DNA of 64,000 nucleotides from a gamma proteobacterium symbiont of Ctena orbiculata (lineage in GTDB: Bacteria > Pseudomonadota > Gammaproteobacteria > Chromatiales > Chromatiaceae). This document shows positions 47,191-57,545 of this stretch, piece by piece (position 1 is the first letter of the stretch; the number at the start of each line of letters is the position of its first letter). The position numbers and the translations under genes were made by a program. The stretch spans positions 117,837 through 181,836 of the forward strand of contig QBVC01000021.1 of assembly GCA_003058495.1 (NCBI GenBank), read 5' to 3'. Below the pieces are notes generated by a model. It was not told the DNA's origin. It saw nothing but the letters and a program-made list of their open reading frames with translations, and searched no databases.

Positions 47191-49188
47191 ATGGCTGAAC
47201 AGCTGTTAAAGGTCAACGGCCTGCAGCTTGTCCTGAAAAGCGGTGGCGACAGGCACGGCATCGTGGATGGCCTCGATCTGGAGATCGACCAGGGCGAGAC
47301 CTTCGCCCTGGTGGGGGAGTCGGGTTGCGGCAAGTCGTTGACCGCGCTCTCCCTGATGCGGTTGTTGCCCGCCTCCGTCTCGGTCAATCAGGGTGAGATC
47401 CTGTTCAACGGCGTCGATATTCTCGAGCTCGACCAGCGGGGGATGCGGCAGCTGCGTGGTGGCCAGCTGGGCATGGTGTTCCAGGAGCCGATGAGCTCGC
47501 TCAATCCGCTGATGAAGATCGGCCGCCAGATTGGCGAAGCGGTGCGCCTGCACAGCGATGCGCGCGGCAGTGGCGTCGATCGACGCATCGTCGAGCTGTT
47601 GCAGGCGGTGGCGATTCCCGATCCGCAGCGCTGCATGGCGCAATATCCCCATCAGCTCTCCGGCGGCATGAAACAGCGGGTGATGATCGCCATGGCGCTG
47701 GCGGGAGATCCCGGGCTGCTGATCGCCGACGAGCCGACCACCGCCCTCGATGTCACCATGCAGGCGCAGATCCTGGGTCTGCTGAAGCGGCTGCAGCGGG
47801 AGCGGGGCATGTCGATCCTGCTGATCACCCACGACCTGGGTGTGGTGGCGGAGATGGCGGATCGGGTTGCCGTGATGTATGCGGGTGAGATCGTTGAAGG
47901 CGCCGCCGTGGCGCCGTTTTTTCGCACCCCTCGACACCCCTACAGCCGCATGCTCTTCGCATCCCTGCCCGAGCGCAGGCGCCGCGGCGGGGAACTGGCC
48001 GCAATCGAAGGTGCTGTCCCTCCCTTGGGCAGTGAATTCAGGGGTTGCCGCTTTGCCCAGCGTTGCGATCGGAGCCGGCCGCTATGCGAGCGGACAGTCC
48101 CGCCCTGGCTGCCCGACGAGAACCGCTCAGGGGTGCGTTGCCTGCTTTATGCCGATGATGGTTTGCAACCGGATTCGAGGGAAGGAGTAGGGGTGGCCCC
48201 TCGGCCTGTTTCGGGGCGTCGCGGCGAACCGCTGTTGACGGTTGAGGATCTGCAGGTCCATTTCCCCGTCGGCAGAGGCCTGCTGCGGGGAGCGGGCGCC
48301 CGGCTCAAGGCGGTGGACGGGGTCGATCTGCAGATCGCCAGGGGCTCCGTGATGGCCTTGGTCGGTGAGTCGGGCTGTGGAAAATCGACCCTGGGCAAGG
48401 CGATTCTGCAGCTTATCGATATAACCCGGGGAGGGGTGTCCCTCGAGGGCAGGGAGTTGACCCGCATGAAGGGGAGAGAGCTGCGACGATTGCGCGCTGA
48501 TCTCCAGATCATCTTCCAGGACCCGGTCTCATCCATGAATCCGAGGATGAGGGTGGCGGATATCGTAGCGGAGGGCCTGCGCGCACAGGGCGGCCATAGG
48601 GGAAAAGAGCTGGACAGGCGGGTCGAGTCGCTGCTGCGGCAGGTAGGCTTGCCGGCGTCGGCCGCAGCGCGGTATCCCCATGAATTTTCCGGTGGTCAAC
48701 GGCAGCGTATCTGTGTGGCGCGGGCGCTGGCGGTGGAGCCGCGGGTGATCGTCTGCGATGAACCGACCAGTGCGCTGGATCTCTCGGTGCAGGCGCAGAT
48801 ACTCAACCTTCTCAAGGGGCTGCAGCACCGATTCCAGCTCTCCTATCTCTTTATCTCGCACGATATCTCCGTTGTCGCCTACATGGCCGATGAGATCGCC
48901 GTCATGTACCTTGGAAGAATCGTGGAGAGGGGACTGACCCATGAAGTGATGGACAGCCCGATGCACCCCTATACACGGGCGCTGCTGGGGTCCGTTCCCC
49001 TGGCAGATCCCGAGCGTGCAAGGAAGGTGATACGGCTGTCCGGTGAGATGCCGTCGCCGGTCGCACCCCCGAGTGGATGTCATTTCCACCCGCGCTGCCC
49101 GCAGGTCGAGGCAGGCTGTGAAACGGCCTATCCTGAGGAGGTCCGGATCACTGAATCACACCGGGTGCGGTGCAGGTTGTTGAAATAG
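47191..49188 (+). CDS. Peptide ABC transporter, double ATPase (GsiA/DppDF-like)
   Basis: A 665-residue protein with two complete ABC ATPase domains: Walker A GESGCGKS at about 37 and about 395, signatures LSGGMKQR and FSGGQRQR, Walker B/D-loops ADEPTTALD and CDEPTSALD. Each domain is followed by the Cys-rich oligopeptide C-terminal motif ([35 protein letters not shown]), which may bind an iron-sulfur cluster. It is therefore a fused DppD-DppF/GsiA-like protein. It is 118 bp after the previous double ATPase and could power the same permeases or a different one. The ribosome site is poor. Confidence 0.9.
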   Translation: MAEQLLKVNGLQLVLKSGGDRHGIVDGLDLEIDQGETFALVGESGCGKSLTALSLMRLLPASVSVNQGEILFNGVDILELDQRGMRQLRGGQLGMVFQEPMSSLNPLMKIGRQIGEAVRLHSDARGSGVDRRIVELLQAVAIPDPQRCMAQYPHQLSGGMKQRVMIAMALAGDPGLLIADEPTTALDVTMQAQILGLLKRLQRERGMSILLITHDLGVVAEMADRVAVMYAGEIVEGAAVAPFFRTPRHPYSRMLFASLPERRRRGGELAAIEGAVPPLGSEFRGCRFAQRCDRSRPLCERTVPPWLPDENRSGVRCLLYADDGLQPDSREGVGVAPRPVSGRRGEPLLTVEDLQVHFPVGRGLLRGAGARLKAVDGVDLQIARGSVMALVGESGCGKSTLGKAILQLIDITRGGVSLEGRELTRMKGRELRRLRADLQIIFQDPVSSMNPRMRVADIVAEGLRAQGGHRGKELDRRVESLLRQVGLPASAAARYPHEFSGGQRQRICVARALAVEPRVIVCDEPTSALDLSVQAQILNLLKGLQHRFQLSYLFISHDISVVAYMADEIAVMYLGRIVERGLTHEVMDSPMHPYTRALLGSVPLADPERARKVIRLSGEMPSPVAPPSGCHFHPRCPQVEAGCETAYPEEVRITESHRVRCRLLK

Positions 49189-49283
49189 CCTTGTCCTCAG
49201 GGCTGTTGTTTGCCGTCAATGGGAAAATAGTAGAGAATCACATCAGACACGAATGTTAGTTAGCTTAAGCCAAGAACCAGCGT

Positions 49284-49305
49284 CATTCCGGCATGCGCCG
49301 GAATG
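49284..49305. repeat. REP-like palindrome
   Basis: CATTCCGGC-ATGC-GCCGGAATG forms a perfect 9-bp hairpin in the 267-bp gap after the transporter operon. This resembles the CATTCCGGCxxxxGCCGGAATG family of extragenic palindromes widely found in bacteria with RAYT transposases. Only one copy is seen here. Nothing else in the gap looks like a gene. Confidence 0.55.
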
Positions 49306-49455
49306 TCGAGAATCCTGATACTTCTCTTAAATATTCAGCATTCGCATCAGACACGGAATAGTCTCAACAGGCCCTATTTATTACGAAGCGACATCCGATT
49401 GTTGTAAACAAGCTCTGCCCATCAGAGGCGCCCTCTTGGGCCAACTCTGCCAGTC

Positions 49456-50874
49456 ATGCGATTAACGATACAAACCAAGCTGTTCCTAAGCCATTTTACT
49501 GCAATTATTCTCGTCTCCGGCAGCGTCGGTACCTATTTCTACCAGAGCGCCACTGATAATCTGATGAACGCACTGCAGTCGCGGCTGAAGAACAGCGCTG
49601 CGCTGATCAGCCATGGGTTGAGCGTGGACAACCTCGACAGGATCCGCGACGAATCGGATGTCGGCGATCCGATCTATAAAAAAAACGTCGTTGCGCTGCG
49701 CGAGTTCATCAAGGCCAATCCCGATATCGCCTTTGTCTACATCATGCGTAAACTGAATGACAAGGTCTTTTTTGTTATCGATTCCGATATGCAAGCGCCC
49801 GCCCTTCCGGGAGAGGAGTATGAACATGATATACCCGAACTGATGGAGGGTTTTCTTCGCCCCTCGGTGGATGAACATATCACGGAAGACAAATGGGGTT
49901 TTTTCCTCTCCGGTTATTCTCCCCTTGACGGAGGCAAGGATGACTACATGGTGGGCATTGACATGCGGGCGGACGAAGTACAGAGCAAGTTTGAAAAGAT
50001 ACGTCTTGCCGGTTTTCTTTCCCTCGCATTTTCCATAGTTTTGGCAACGATTTTCAGTCGTCTGCTAACCATCAATTTCACCCGCCGCATCAGTAATCTG
50101 ACGACCCGCTTTGCCTCGATAGCGCCTATCGATGAGGATGTCGCGGTCGATACGCAGGGTGACGAACTGGATCAGCTGTCACGCTCATTCGATCTGATGT
50201 CGAAGCGGTTGAACATCAAGCAGCAGCAGATTGATGCCAACGATATTGCGCTGCGCAAGGCACATGACGATTTGGAGCAACGGGTTGAATCGCGCACCGC
50301 CGAACTGGTGCTGACCAATGAAAAGCTGCTGCAGGAGATAGCCGAACGTAAAAATGTCGAGCGTATACTGGAGGAAACCTCGCGTACCGATTACCTTACC
50401 GGTGTGCTGAACCGCAGGGCCATGACCGATCGGCTGGAACAGGTTTTATCGCAAACGGCAAGAGGTTCGAAGAGTTTCTGTACTATCCTCCTGGATATAG
50501 ATCACTTCAAGCTTATCAATGACAAGTATGGCCATGATGTCGGTGATCGGGTTTTGAAGCATAGCGTCGAAAAACTGAAAAGCTGCATCAGGGAGGCGGA
50601 TGAGCTGGGCCGCTGGGGCGGGGAGGAGTTCCTGATCCTGGCCCCGGAAACAGAACTTGCCGAAGCGGAAAATCTGGCGCAACGCCTGTGCAAGGAGCTG
50701 GCGGCGGCCTCCATGGTCCTGCAGCAGCAAGACATATCCGTTACCGCGAGTTTCGGCTTGACCCGCTATCAGCCGGGTGAAAATCTGGCGGCCTGCCTGA
50801 AACGCAGCGATGACGCGCTCTATGCCGCGAAGGCGGAAGGGCGCAATTGCGTGGTGGTAATTGAACCTCGGTGA
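49456..50874 (+). CDS. Diguanylate cyclase with HAMP domain
   Basis: Makes cyclic di-GMP. The 472-residue protein has a membrane helix (about 8-26), a periplasmic sensor of about 155 residues (unclassified; VDEHITEDKWGFFLSGYSPL), a second helix at 184-206, a HAMP domain (about 207-260), a coiled coil, and a C-terminal GGDEF domain with GGEEF at 388-392 and an RxxD I-site (READ) five residues before. The site and domain look intact and product-inhibited. It has no clear ribosome site. It lies 97 bp upstream of the DUF815-like gene. Confidence 0.9.
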   Translation: MRLTIQTKLFLSHFTAIILVSGSVGTYFYQSATDNLMNALQSRLKNSAALISHGLSVDNLDRIRDESDVGDPIYKKNVVALREFIKANPDIAFVYIMRKLNDKVFFVIDSDMQAPALPGEEYEHDIPELMEGFLRPSVDEHITEDKWGFFLSGYSPLDGGKDDYMVGIDMRADEVQSKFEKIRLAGFLSLAFSIVLATIFSRLLTINFTRRISNLTTRFASIAPIDEDVAVDTQGDELDQLSRSFDLMSKRLNIKQQQIDANDIALRKAHDDLEQRVESRTAELVLTNEKLLQEIAERKNVERILEETSRTDYLTGVLNRRAMTDRLEQVLSQTARGSKSFCTILLDIDHFKLINDKYGHDVGDRVLKHSVEKLKSCIREADELGRWGGEEFLILAPETELAEAENLAQRLCKELAAASMVLQQQDISVTASFGLTRYQPGENLAACLKRSDDALYAAKAEGRNCVVVIEPR

Positions 50875-50971
50875 CCAATCTGGTCGGGTCACTGTGAACG
50901 GGGATTTAACCGGCAGTAACAAAATCCCCATGCATATTGTATGGACCGCAACCGAGAATGGGGGAGATCGC

Positions 50972-51730
50972 ATGTCGATCGACTGGAACAAGACGATTGC
51001 CGCAATCTGGCGTCCGCGCAAAGGCTATCTCAGGGCAATCGAGAATATTGACCGGATTGGGCTGGATCAACTGATTGGCATCGATGAGCAAAAGCAGCAG
51101 CTGTGCCGCAACACGGAACGCTTTCTCTCCGCGCAAGGCGCCAATAATGCACTGCTATGGGGAAGCAGGGGTACAGGTAAGTCTTCCCTCATCAAGGCGG
51201 TACTGAATAATTATCAAGCGCAGGGCTTGCGCCTGATTCAAGTTGACAGAAACGACTTGATCGAACTGCCTGAGATCGTGGATGAGATCAGAGAACTGGC
51301 GCAGCGCTTTGTCGTGTTTTGCGATGATCTCACTTTCGACATCGGCGAGGCCTCCTACCGCGCCCTGAAGAGCGTATTGGACGGCTCAATAGAGGCGCCG
51401 CCCGGCAACATACTGATCTACGCTACATCCAACCGCCGCCACCTCCTGCCGGAGTCCATGGAAGAAAACCGCGAGGCGAGGGTGGTGGGTGAGGATCTTC
51501 ATCTGGCTGATACCACGGAGGAGAAGCTGGCGCTGTCTGACCGCTTCGGTCTCTGGTTGTCCTTCTATCCGGTGAACTGGCAGGGCTACCTGAAGATAGT
51601 GGACAGCTACTTTCCGGACTATGCGGGGGATCGCAAGGCGCTGCACGAAGCGGCAAAGCAGTTTGCCATGGCCCGGGGCGGGACCAAAAGCGGTCGTGCG
51701 GCAAAACAGTTTTTCAAGGCCTATTCCTAG
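50972..51730 (+). CDS. DUF815-type AAA-like ATPase
   Basis: A 252-residue P-loop protein with Walker A GSRGTGKSS at 64-71 and a Walker B-like FVVFCDDLTF near 112. The family blocks are LIGIDEQKQQLCRNTERFL, LDGSIEAPPGNILIYATSNR (sensor-like), and RFGLWLSFYPVNWQGYLKIV near the C-terminus. This is the DUF815 family, which is common in proteobacteria and has no settled function. ATG 50972 is chosen because GGGGGAGA precedes it and the frame above it (from 50861) overlaps the previous gene. The next gene is an RND pump 26 bp downstream, likely in the same transcript. Confidence 0.85.
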   Translation: MSIDWNKTIAAIWRPRKGYLRAIENIDRIGLDQLIGIDEQKQQLCRNTERFLSAQGANNALLWGSRGTGKSSLIKAVLNNYQAQGLRLIQVDRNDLIELPEIVDEIRELAQRFVVFCDDLTFDIGEASYRALKSVLDGSIEAPPGNILIYATSNRRHLLPESMEENREARVVGEDLHLADTTEEKLALSDRFGLWLSFYPVNWQGYLKIVDSYFPDYAGDRKALHEAAKQFAMARGGTKSGRAAKQFFKAYS

Positions 51731-51756
51731 GTGACGAGGGTGGTTTCGGTTCAGCT

Positions 51757-54700
51757 ATGAAAAAACCCATTGCAGGAGGCCTGGCAAGCTGGTCGATACG
51801 ACACCCGATCGGGGTGGTGATGATAACGCTCGCATTCATGGTGCTGGGCGTGTTGGCGCTTGCCCGCCTGAGGGTCGATCTTCTGCCGCATGTGGTCTAT
51901 CCGACGGTGGCGGTTCGGGTGTTTGACCAGGGCGTGCCCGCCAAGATCATGGAGGATAAGGTTACCCGCCATCTGGAAGAGCAGCTGTCGATAGTAGAGG
52001 ATGCGATTCATATCGGGTCGCAGACGTTCGAGGGGCGCAGTCAGGTCAATCTCTCCTTTGCCTACGGCACCGATATAGATCAGGCCCTGCAGGATGCAAG
52101 CACCCGTCTCGATCGAGCCAAGCGTTTTTTACCTGACACCATCGATCCGCCGAGTATCTACAAACACGATCCCTCCCAGCTTCCCGTCGCGGAATTCATC
52201 GTAAGCTCATCGTTGCGCGACCCCGTGTCCCTGCGCAGCTGGGTGGATTACGAGTTCAGCAAACTGTTCCTCAACCTGCCTGGTGTTGCGTCATTGGAGG
52301 TCGGTGGCGGATTGGTGCGCGAGATCAATATCTTTGCGGACCAGCAGCGGCTTACAGGCCTGGGTATGCAGCTGTCGGATCTGACTGAGGCACTGAGGTC
52401 CTCCAACGTGGATACCTCGGGGGGGCGGCTGGTCACGGAGCAGGGGGTGATCAGCGGGCGCACTGCGGGACGCTTTGACTCTGTTGAGGAGATTCTGCAG
52501 TTACCGTTGAGGCGTGTCGGGGACGATGATACGACAACGCTGATCCGTCTATCGGAAGTTGCCCAGGTGGTTGATGGTGCGGAGGATGAACGCATGCGCA
52601 TCCGCCTCAATGGCCTGCCGGGGATTAAATTTTCGATCCAGAAGCAGCCGACTGCAAACACGGTTGACGTGGTTGATCAGGTGCTCGCCAGGCTGGAGGA
52701 GCTCAAGCGGCAGGCTGTCATCCCCAAGGATATTCAGATTCATCCCATCGATGACCAGGCAAGATTTGTGCGGCGGGCACTCAACAATGCAGCCAACTCG
52801 GCTTTGCTGGGCACCCTGCTGGCGATGACGGTGGTCTATCTGTTCCTGGGTAGTTTACGCCGCACGCTGATTATCGGCTGTGCCATACCGATCGCGATCC
52901 TGGTCACTTTTATCCTGATGTCCGGGGCCGGATTGACACTCAATATAATGAGCCTGGGCGGCTTGGCGCTGGGCGTCGGCATGTTGGTGGATAGCACCAT
53001 CGTGATGCTGGAGAATATCTACCGTCACCAGAAAGAGCGACAGCATGTGGACGAGGCGGCACGGGTCTCCAGCAAGGCGGCGGCCGAAGTCAACAGCGCC
53101 ATCGTCGCCTCGACCTCGACCAACCTCGCTGCAGTGCTGCCTTTCCTGTTTATCGGGGGCCTGGTCGGACTGCTGTTTCGTGAACTGATCTTCACCATCT
53201 CAGCGGCGATATTGGCCTCGATGATTGTCGCCCTGACCCTGGTGCCCGCACTCGCCGGCAGGCTGAGCATAAACCTGAAGGATCAGCTTAGGCAGGTGAT
53301 CGATCGTCTTATGTCGCGATTGCAAAACGCCTATTCAAGCCTGGTCGAACTGTTGTTGAAGCAGCCGTGGATACCGCTCGCGGTTTTTGTCTTGCTGCTG
53401 CTGTTCGCCTTTTTCAAGCTGGTGCCCGAGAAGCAGATATTCTTGCCGCAGATCGATGAGGGTCGGATTACCATCCGACTGGTTGCCGACAGGGGTATCA
53501 ACCTGAACGGCATGGACGAGGTGGTAAGCCGATTTGAAGAGATTATAAGACGTCAGCCGGAGACGGAGACCATTTACTCCCAGATCGGGGGGTTTGTCTT
53601 TGGCCGTTCCCTCTATGAGTCAGTCAACAGGGCCAGCATCAAGGTTATCCTCAAACCTGCAAAGCAACGGGACGTCAGCAGCAATGAATGGGTTGATCGG
53701 GTCAGTCAGGAGATCAAGCAGGCAAGGCTGCCCGGATTATGGATGGGAATGAGGGTGCAGGGTGTGCGGGGCATCCGTCTCAACTGGGGTGACGACGATC
53801 TCAGTATCCGTGTCAAGGGACCGGATCTGGATGTTCTGAGCCGGATCGCCGAGGAGATGAAAGACAGACTCGCCGGTATAGAAGGGCTGCGAAATATAAA
53901 AACCAGCACAGACGACATCCTGCAGGAGATAAGGGTGTCGGTGGATAGGCAGCGCGCCGCCTACTTCGGCGTGGATGTGGACGAGCTCGGAGAGATCGTC
54001 AACATGGCGGTCAGCGGCGAGGTGGTCACAGACTACCTGGAGGGGGATCGCAGCATCAGTGTGAGGGTTAGGCTGTCGCGATCGGATATGGCTACTCCGG
54101 GAGACCTGGAGTCGATCGTCATCTTCAGTCAAACCGATCCACCGGTGCCGATTCGATTGGGAGAGCTGGCTAAGATAGAGCTGTCGCCCACGTTCGCATC
54201 GATCAAGCGTGAACAACAGCAGCGGATGTCTGAGGTGAGCGCCTCCCTGGGCACGCAGATAACCCTACAGGAGGCGGTGACGGCAGCGAGGAATATCATC
54301 GAAACCATGGATCTGCCGGCGGGCTACAGCGTAAATTACGGCGGCGGCCTGGAGGCGATCAGAAAAGGCCAGGAGAATGGAATACTCCTGCTCTGTGTCG
54401 CGCTTTTTCTTGTCCTCGTGGTGATGTCGGTTCAGTACGAGTCGCTGCGAAATCCCCTGGTCATCATGTTCTGTGTGCCTTTTGGCCTGATCGGCGTTGG
54501 TCTGGGGCTGGATTGGACAGGGCTGCCGGTCTCCATGCCGGTTTGGCTCGGTTTGATCATGCTGGCGGGGATCGTGGTGAACAATGCCATCGTGATGGTC
54601 GAGTATATCTCTCTGCGCAGAGACGCCGGGCTGGAAAAGCCTGTCGCGATCAGGGAGGCCGCACGGCTCAGGCTGCGGCCGATATTGATGACAACGCTGA

Positions 54701-54855
54701 CGACCGTTGCCGGAATGCTGCCGCTGGCAATGGCGTTGGGAGAGGGCTCGGAGATGCTGCAGCCGCTGGCCGTGACATTGATCTCGGGGCTGACCTTCTC
54801 GACCTTTGTCACCCTGCTGTTGATACCCTCAGTCTACCGCTTGATCGGCCGCTGA
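51757..54855 (+). CDS. RND-family efflux pump permease
   Basis: A 1032-residue inner-membrane proton-driven exporter of the AcrB/HAE-type superfamily. The first membrane helix is RHPIGVVMITLAFMVLGVLA. Helix 4 carries GLALGVGMLVDSTIVMLENI with the conserved proton-relay Asp, and helix 10 region the GIVVNNAIVMVEYI block. Two large periplasmic loops lie between helices 1-2 and 7-8. The match to drug-type RND proteins is good but the substrate is unknown. No adaptor is adjacent; a separate RND adaptor gene is at 58008-59084 on the other strand. It follows the DUF815-like gene by 26 bp. Confidence 0.92.
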   Translation: MKKPIAGGLASWSIRHPIGVVMITLAFMVLGVLALARLRVDLLPHVVYPTVAVRVFDQGVPAKIMEDKVTRHLEEQLSIVEDAIHIGSQTFEGRSQVNLSFAYGTDIDQALQDASTRLDRAKRFLPDTIDPPSIYKHDPSQLPVAEFIVSSSLRDPVSLRSWVDYEFSKLFLNLPGVASLEVGGGLVREINIFADQQRLTGLGMQLSDLTEALRSSNVDTSGGRLVTEQGVISGRTAGRFDSVEEILQLPLRRVGDDDTTTLIRLSEVAQVVDGAEDERMRIRLNGLPGIKFSIQKQPTANTVDVVDQVLARLEELKRQAVIPKDIQIHPIDDQARFVRRALNNAANSALLGTLLAMTVVYLFLGSLRRTLIIGCAIPIAILVTFILMSGAGLTLNIMSLGGLALGVGMLVDSTIVMLENIYRHQKERQHVDEAARVSSKAAAEVNSAIVASTSTNLAAVLPFLFIGGLVGLLFRELIFTISAAILASMIVALTLVPALAGRLSINLKDQLRQVIDRLMSRLQNAYSSLVELLLKQPWIPLAVFVLLLLFAFFKLVPEKQIFLPQIDEGRITIRLVADRGINLNGMDEVVSRFEEIIRRQPETETIYSQIGGFVFGRSLYESVNRASIKVILKPAKQRDVSSNEWVDRVSQEIKQARLPGLWMGMRVQGVRGIRLNWGDDDLSIRVKGPDLDVLSRIAEEMKDRLAGIEGLRNIKTSTDDILQEIRVSVDRQRAAYFGVDVDELGEIVNMAVSGEVVTDYLEGDRSISVRVRLSRSDMATPGDLESIVIFSQTDPPVPIRLGELAKIELSPTFASIKREQQQRMSEVSASLGTQITLQEAVTAARNIIETMDLPAGYSVNYGGGLEAIRKGQENGILLLCVALFLVLVVMSVQYESLRNPLVIMFCVPFGLIGVGLGLDWTGLPVSMPVWLGLIMLAGIVVNNAIVMVEYISLRRDAGLEKPVAIREAARLRLRPILMTTLTTVAGMLPLAMALGEGSEMLQPLAVTLISGLTFSTFVTLLLIPSVYRLIGR

Positions 54856-54903
54856 TACGGAGCAGCCCGGTGCAGGGTGTCAATGTCGGCCGATAGCGGG
54901 CGG

Positions 54904-56109
54904 TTATTGGCGGCTGATCCTGTTTCTCCCCTGTTGCTTCGATCTATACAGTGCATCGTCGGCCCGCTTCAACATCGAGTCGGCATTATCCCCCACGATA
55001 TAGCTGGTCACGCCGAAGCTGCAGGTCACCTTCTCATCGATTTTGAACGGAGCCTCCTCGATCGCCTGACGCAGGCGTTCAGCGATGGTGAGAGCGGTTT
55101 CGGAATTTGTGTCGCGGCAGATGATGATGAACTCTTCACCTCCCCAGCGTCCAATGCTGTCGTTGCCGCGGGCGGATTTGGTCAGGACCTGCGCCACGGT
55201 ACGAATCACGTCATCGCCCGCCTGGTGCCCATAGCGGTCGTTGTAGTGCTTGAAGCGGTCGATATCGAGCAGCATCATGGCGAGGGGAAAAGAGAGGTGG
55301 GTGGTCTCCATGAGATGCTCCTCGATGATCTGATCGATCTTGCGTCGGTTGTAGAGCTGGGTGAGGGCATCGATTTCGGAGAGCGTGGCCAGGTCGCGGT
55401 TTTTTTGCGCAAGCTGCTTTTGCGTCTCCCTGAGTTTGTCCAGGGTAGTGTTCAACTCGTCATTTCGCACCTGCAGGAGCTGTTTTGTCAGTGCCTTGGA
55501 AGCGATCACCCGGAATACCATGGCGATATAAACCGAGAGAACCACGAAGGCCGAGAGAAAAACAAGCTTGAGTACGATATTGACACTGCTGACGCGCTCC
55601 GAGACAAAGCCTTCGGTGATGGTGCCGAGTTCGATGGATTGGCCATGCAATGCCAAACCAATGATACCCAGGTAGGCGCCGATACTGAGCAGGCCGCTGG
55701 CCAGGGTCAGCATGGGTGAGAAGCGCAATGTGGAGAGGCCGATCCAGAGATAGTAGAGAAGAAAGGCCTCGGTTTTGAAGGTTCGGTATGTTCCAAAGCT
55801 GTAGATGACGATCGAGAGCAGCAGGATGTCGATACTGACGGATGGATATTTTATCCAGTTCGGCGGATTTGCACTCTGCAGTTTGAAATAGACGAAGATT
55901 CCGTAACAGAGATTGATCAGCGACGCCAGGATAATGGCATTGAACGAGTGAGCGGGGAGCTCGCCGCGTATACTGAAGGCCACCGCGAAGTAGAGGAAGG
56001 TCAGCAGCAGACGCACATAGTTGGCATAACGCTCGCTCTTCCGCTCCTCATGCAACAGCAGTTCCTTGAGCTGTTCCTCGGAGGCCGTATTTTCAGCGGT
56101 TCGTACCAC
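54904..56109 (-). CDS. Diguanylate cyclase with six-helix membrane sensor
   Basis: A 401-residue protein: about six membrane helices (25-200, MASE-like but not assignable), a coiled coil (about 205-255, LLQVRNDELNTTLDKLRETQ) and a C-terminal GGDEF domain (LTQLYNRRKID; GGEEF at 323-327) with an RxxD I-site (RGND). It is convergent with the RND pump gene (49 bp gap). It belongs to the third such GGDEF protein in this window; all three have intact active and inhibitory sites. Signal unknown. Confidence 0.9.
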   Translation of the reverse strand: MVRTAENTASEEQLKELLLHEERKSERYANYVRLLLTFLYFAVAFSIRGELPAHSFNAIILASLINLCYGIFVYFKLQSANPPNWIKYPSVSIDILLLSIVIYSFGTYRTFKTEAFLLYYLWIGLSTLRFSPMLTLASGLLSIGAYLGIIGLALHGQSIELGTITEGFVSERVSSVNIVLKLVFLSAFVVLSVYIAMVFRVIASKALTKQLLQVRNDELNTTLDKLRETQKQLAQKNRDLATLSEIDALTQLYNRRKIDQIIEEHLMETTHLSFPLAMMLLDIDRFKHYNDRYGHQAGDDVIRTVAQVLTKSARGNDSIGRWGGEEFIIICRDTNSETALTIAERLRQAIEEAPFKIDEKVTCSFGVTSYIVGDNADSMLKRADDALYRSKQQGRNRISRQ

Positions 56110-56215
56110 TCATATCTCCAGCAAACCGATCCCTGCTATCATCTCGCTTTAATTCCTTAAAGACCTTTCTGAGTGATAATTGTAGATTGGCGGGTCTGCG
56201 TTTCGATGTGATCTG

Positions 56216-57343
56216 TTAACGATATTGGCGCAAATACCACCACTCGAAGAGTCGCTTCATCCAGTGGAAGATGACCATGTTCGGCATCACGATGTTCCTG
56301 TTTTCGGTCCGTGCCACCAGCATGCCGCTCGTCTGGCTGTCGACGATGCACACCAGCTCCACTTTGAAGGTCTCGTCCGGCGTTTCGCCACTGAACTCCG
56401 CGACCAGGTTTTTCGCCGCGGCCGCAGCCTGGAGGTCCGCCATATGAGCCTGTTTCGGCATCCAGTCCGGTCCGGGAAAGCTGCCTGAGTCGCCCGCCAC
56501 ATAGACCCTTTCCATCCCTTCCACCCGGCAGTTGGCATCTGCCTTGATCAGGCCGCCGGGAGAGCGGGGCAGCCTGGTGTCGTCGAACCACTGGTTGCCT
56601 GTCATGCCGGGCATGAAGAGAATCAGGTCGGCGTCGAAACTGCCGCCTGCGGTGACCACGCCGCTCTCGGTGAACTCCACCATCTTGTGTCCAAGATGGG
56701 TTTCGATGTCGCGCTTCGCCATCTCCTGCACCAATCCCGAGACCGCCTTTGGCCCCAGCCTCTGCCCGGGTTTCTCGGCCGGGGTGAAGAAGACCAGCTT
56801 GAATTTGTCGCGACGCCCTTCGAGTCTCAATTGACGGTCGATGCCGAAAAGAAACTCGAACATCGGACCGCCGCGCATCGCACTCGGCTCTTTCGGGTTG
56901 CCGGCAAAGCCGATGGCGATGGTGCCGCCTTCCAGTTGCCCGAGCCGATCACGGATCCGCACCGTGGCTTCAATGCCTTCACAGGGGGTGATGGCATGTT
57001 CGATCCCCGGCAGCTTTTTTATGAATCGGCCTCCGGATGCGATGATCAGGCCATCGTTCTCGATCTCGCCGACGCTGCTCAGCAGGACCCTGCCGTCGTC
57101 GCTGAGACCCACGGCCCGGGCGCTCCGATGTTTGACCTCCATGCGTTGGAAGAAGGGGGTCAGGGGAATAATCAGGTCCTGGGGTTGGCGTATCCCGGAT
57201 GGGATCCAGATCGAACCGGGCAGATAGTGGAATTCCGCTTTCGGGCTGACGACGGTAATTTCGATCGATCTATCCTTGGATCGAAGGGTCTTGACGGCGG
57301 TCAGCGCAGCGAAGCCGCTGCCGACAATGGTAACTCTGTGCAT
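56216..57343 (-). CDS. FAD-dependent sulfide:quinone reductase-like oxidoreductase
   Basis: A 375-residue flavoprotein of the SQR/FCSD family, usually on the membrane face and oxidising sulfide with quinone as acceptor. It has the Rossmann VGSGFAALTA at 7-16 and the second FAD motif YVAGDSGSFP (281-290). Two of the three SQR cysteines have good counterparts (Cys121 and Cys332; a third, Cys272, is at a different place). Where SQR has its second active Cys, this protein has Met156 in SAMRGGPMFEF. So it may be an SQR variant or another quinone-linked flavoprotein. GGAG is 8 bases before the ATG. Confidence 0.75.
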   Translation of the reverse strand: MHRVTIVGSGFAALTAVKTLRSKDRSIEITVVSPKAEFHYLPGSIWIPSGIRQPQDLIIPLTPFFQRMEVKHRSARAVGLSDDGRVLLSSVGEIENDGLIIASGGRFIKKLPGIEHAITPCEGIEATVRIRDRLGQLEGGTIAIGFAGNPKEPSAMRGGPMFEFLFGIDRQLRLEGRRDKFKLVFFTPAEKPGQRLGPKAVSGLVQEMAKRDIETHLGHKMVEFTESGVVTAGGSFDADLILFMPGMTGNQWFDDTRLPRSPGGLIKADANCRVEGMERVYVAGDSGSFPGPDWMPKQAHMADLQAAAAAKNLVAEFSGETPDETFKVELVCIVDSQTSGMLVARTENRNIVMPNMVIFHWMKRLFEWWYLRQYR

Positions 57344-57545
57344 TCCTCAAACTCCGGCGGGGTATTTGACCCGGTATCTCTGTTGCGGGCGCTGGTCGCG
57401 CCAAAAATCTTGCCTCGAGGTCAGAATATACGTGATTCCACAGTCGGCAGGAATCCATCGATCCCCGCAACCTGGGAGGTTATTGGTGTGAATTCGTCGA
57501 ACAGCCGGTGAAGCGGCGCAGCTCGGATCTATACCCTTGTCCCTG

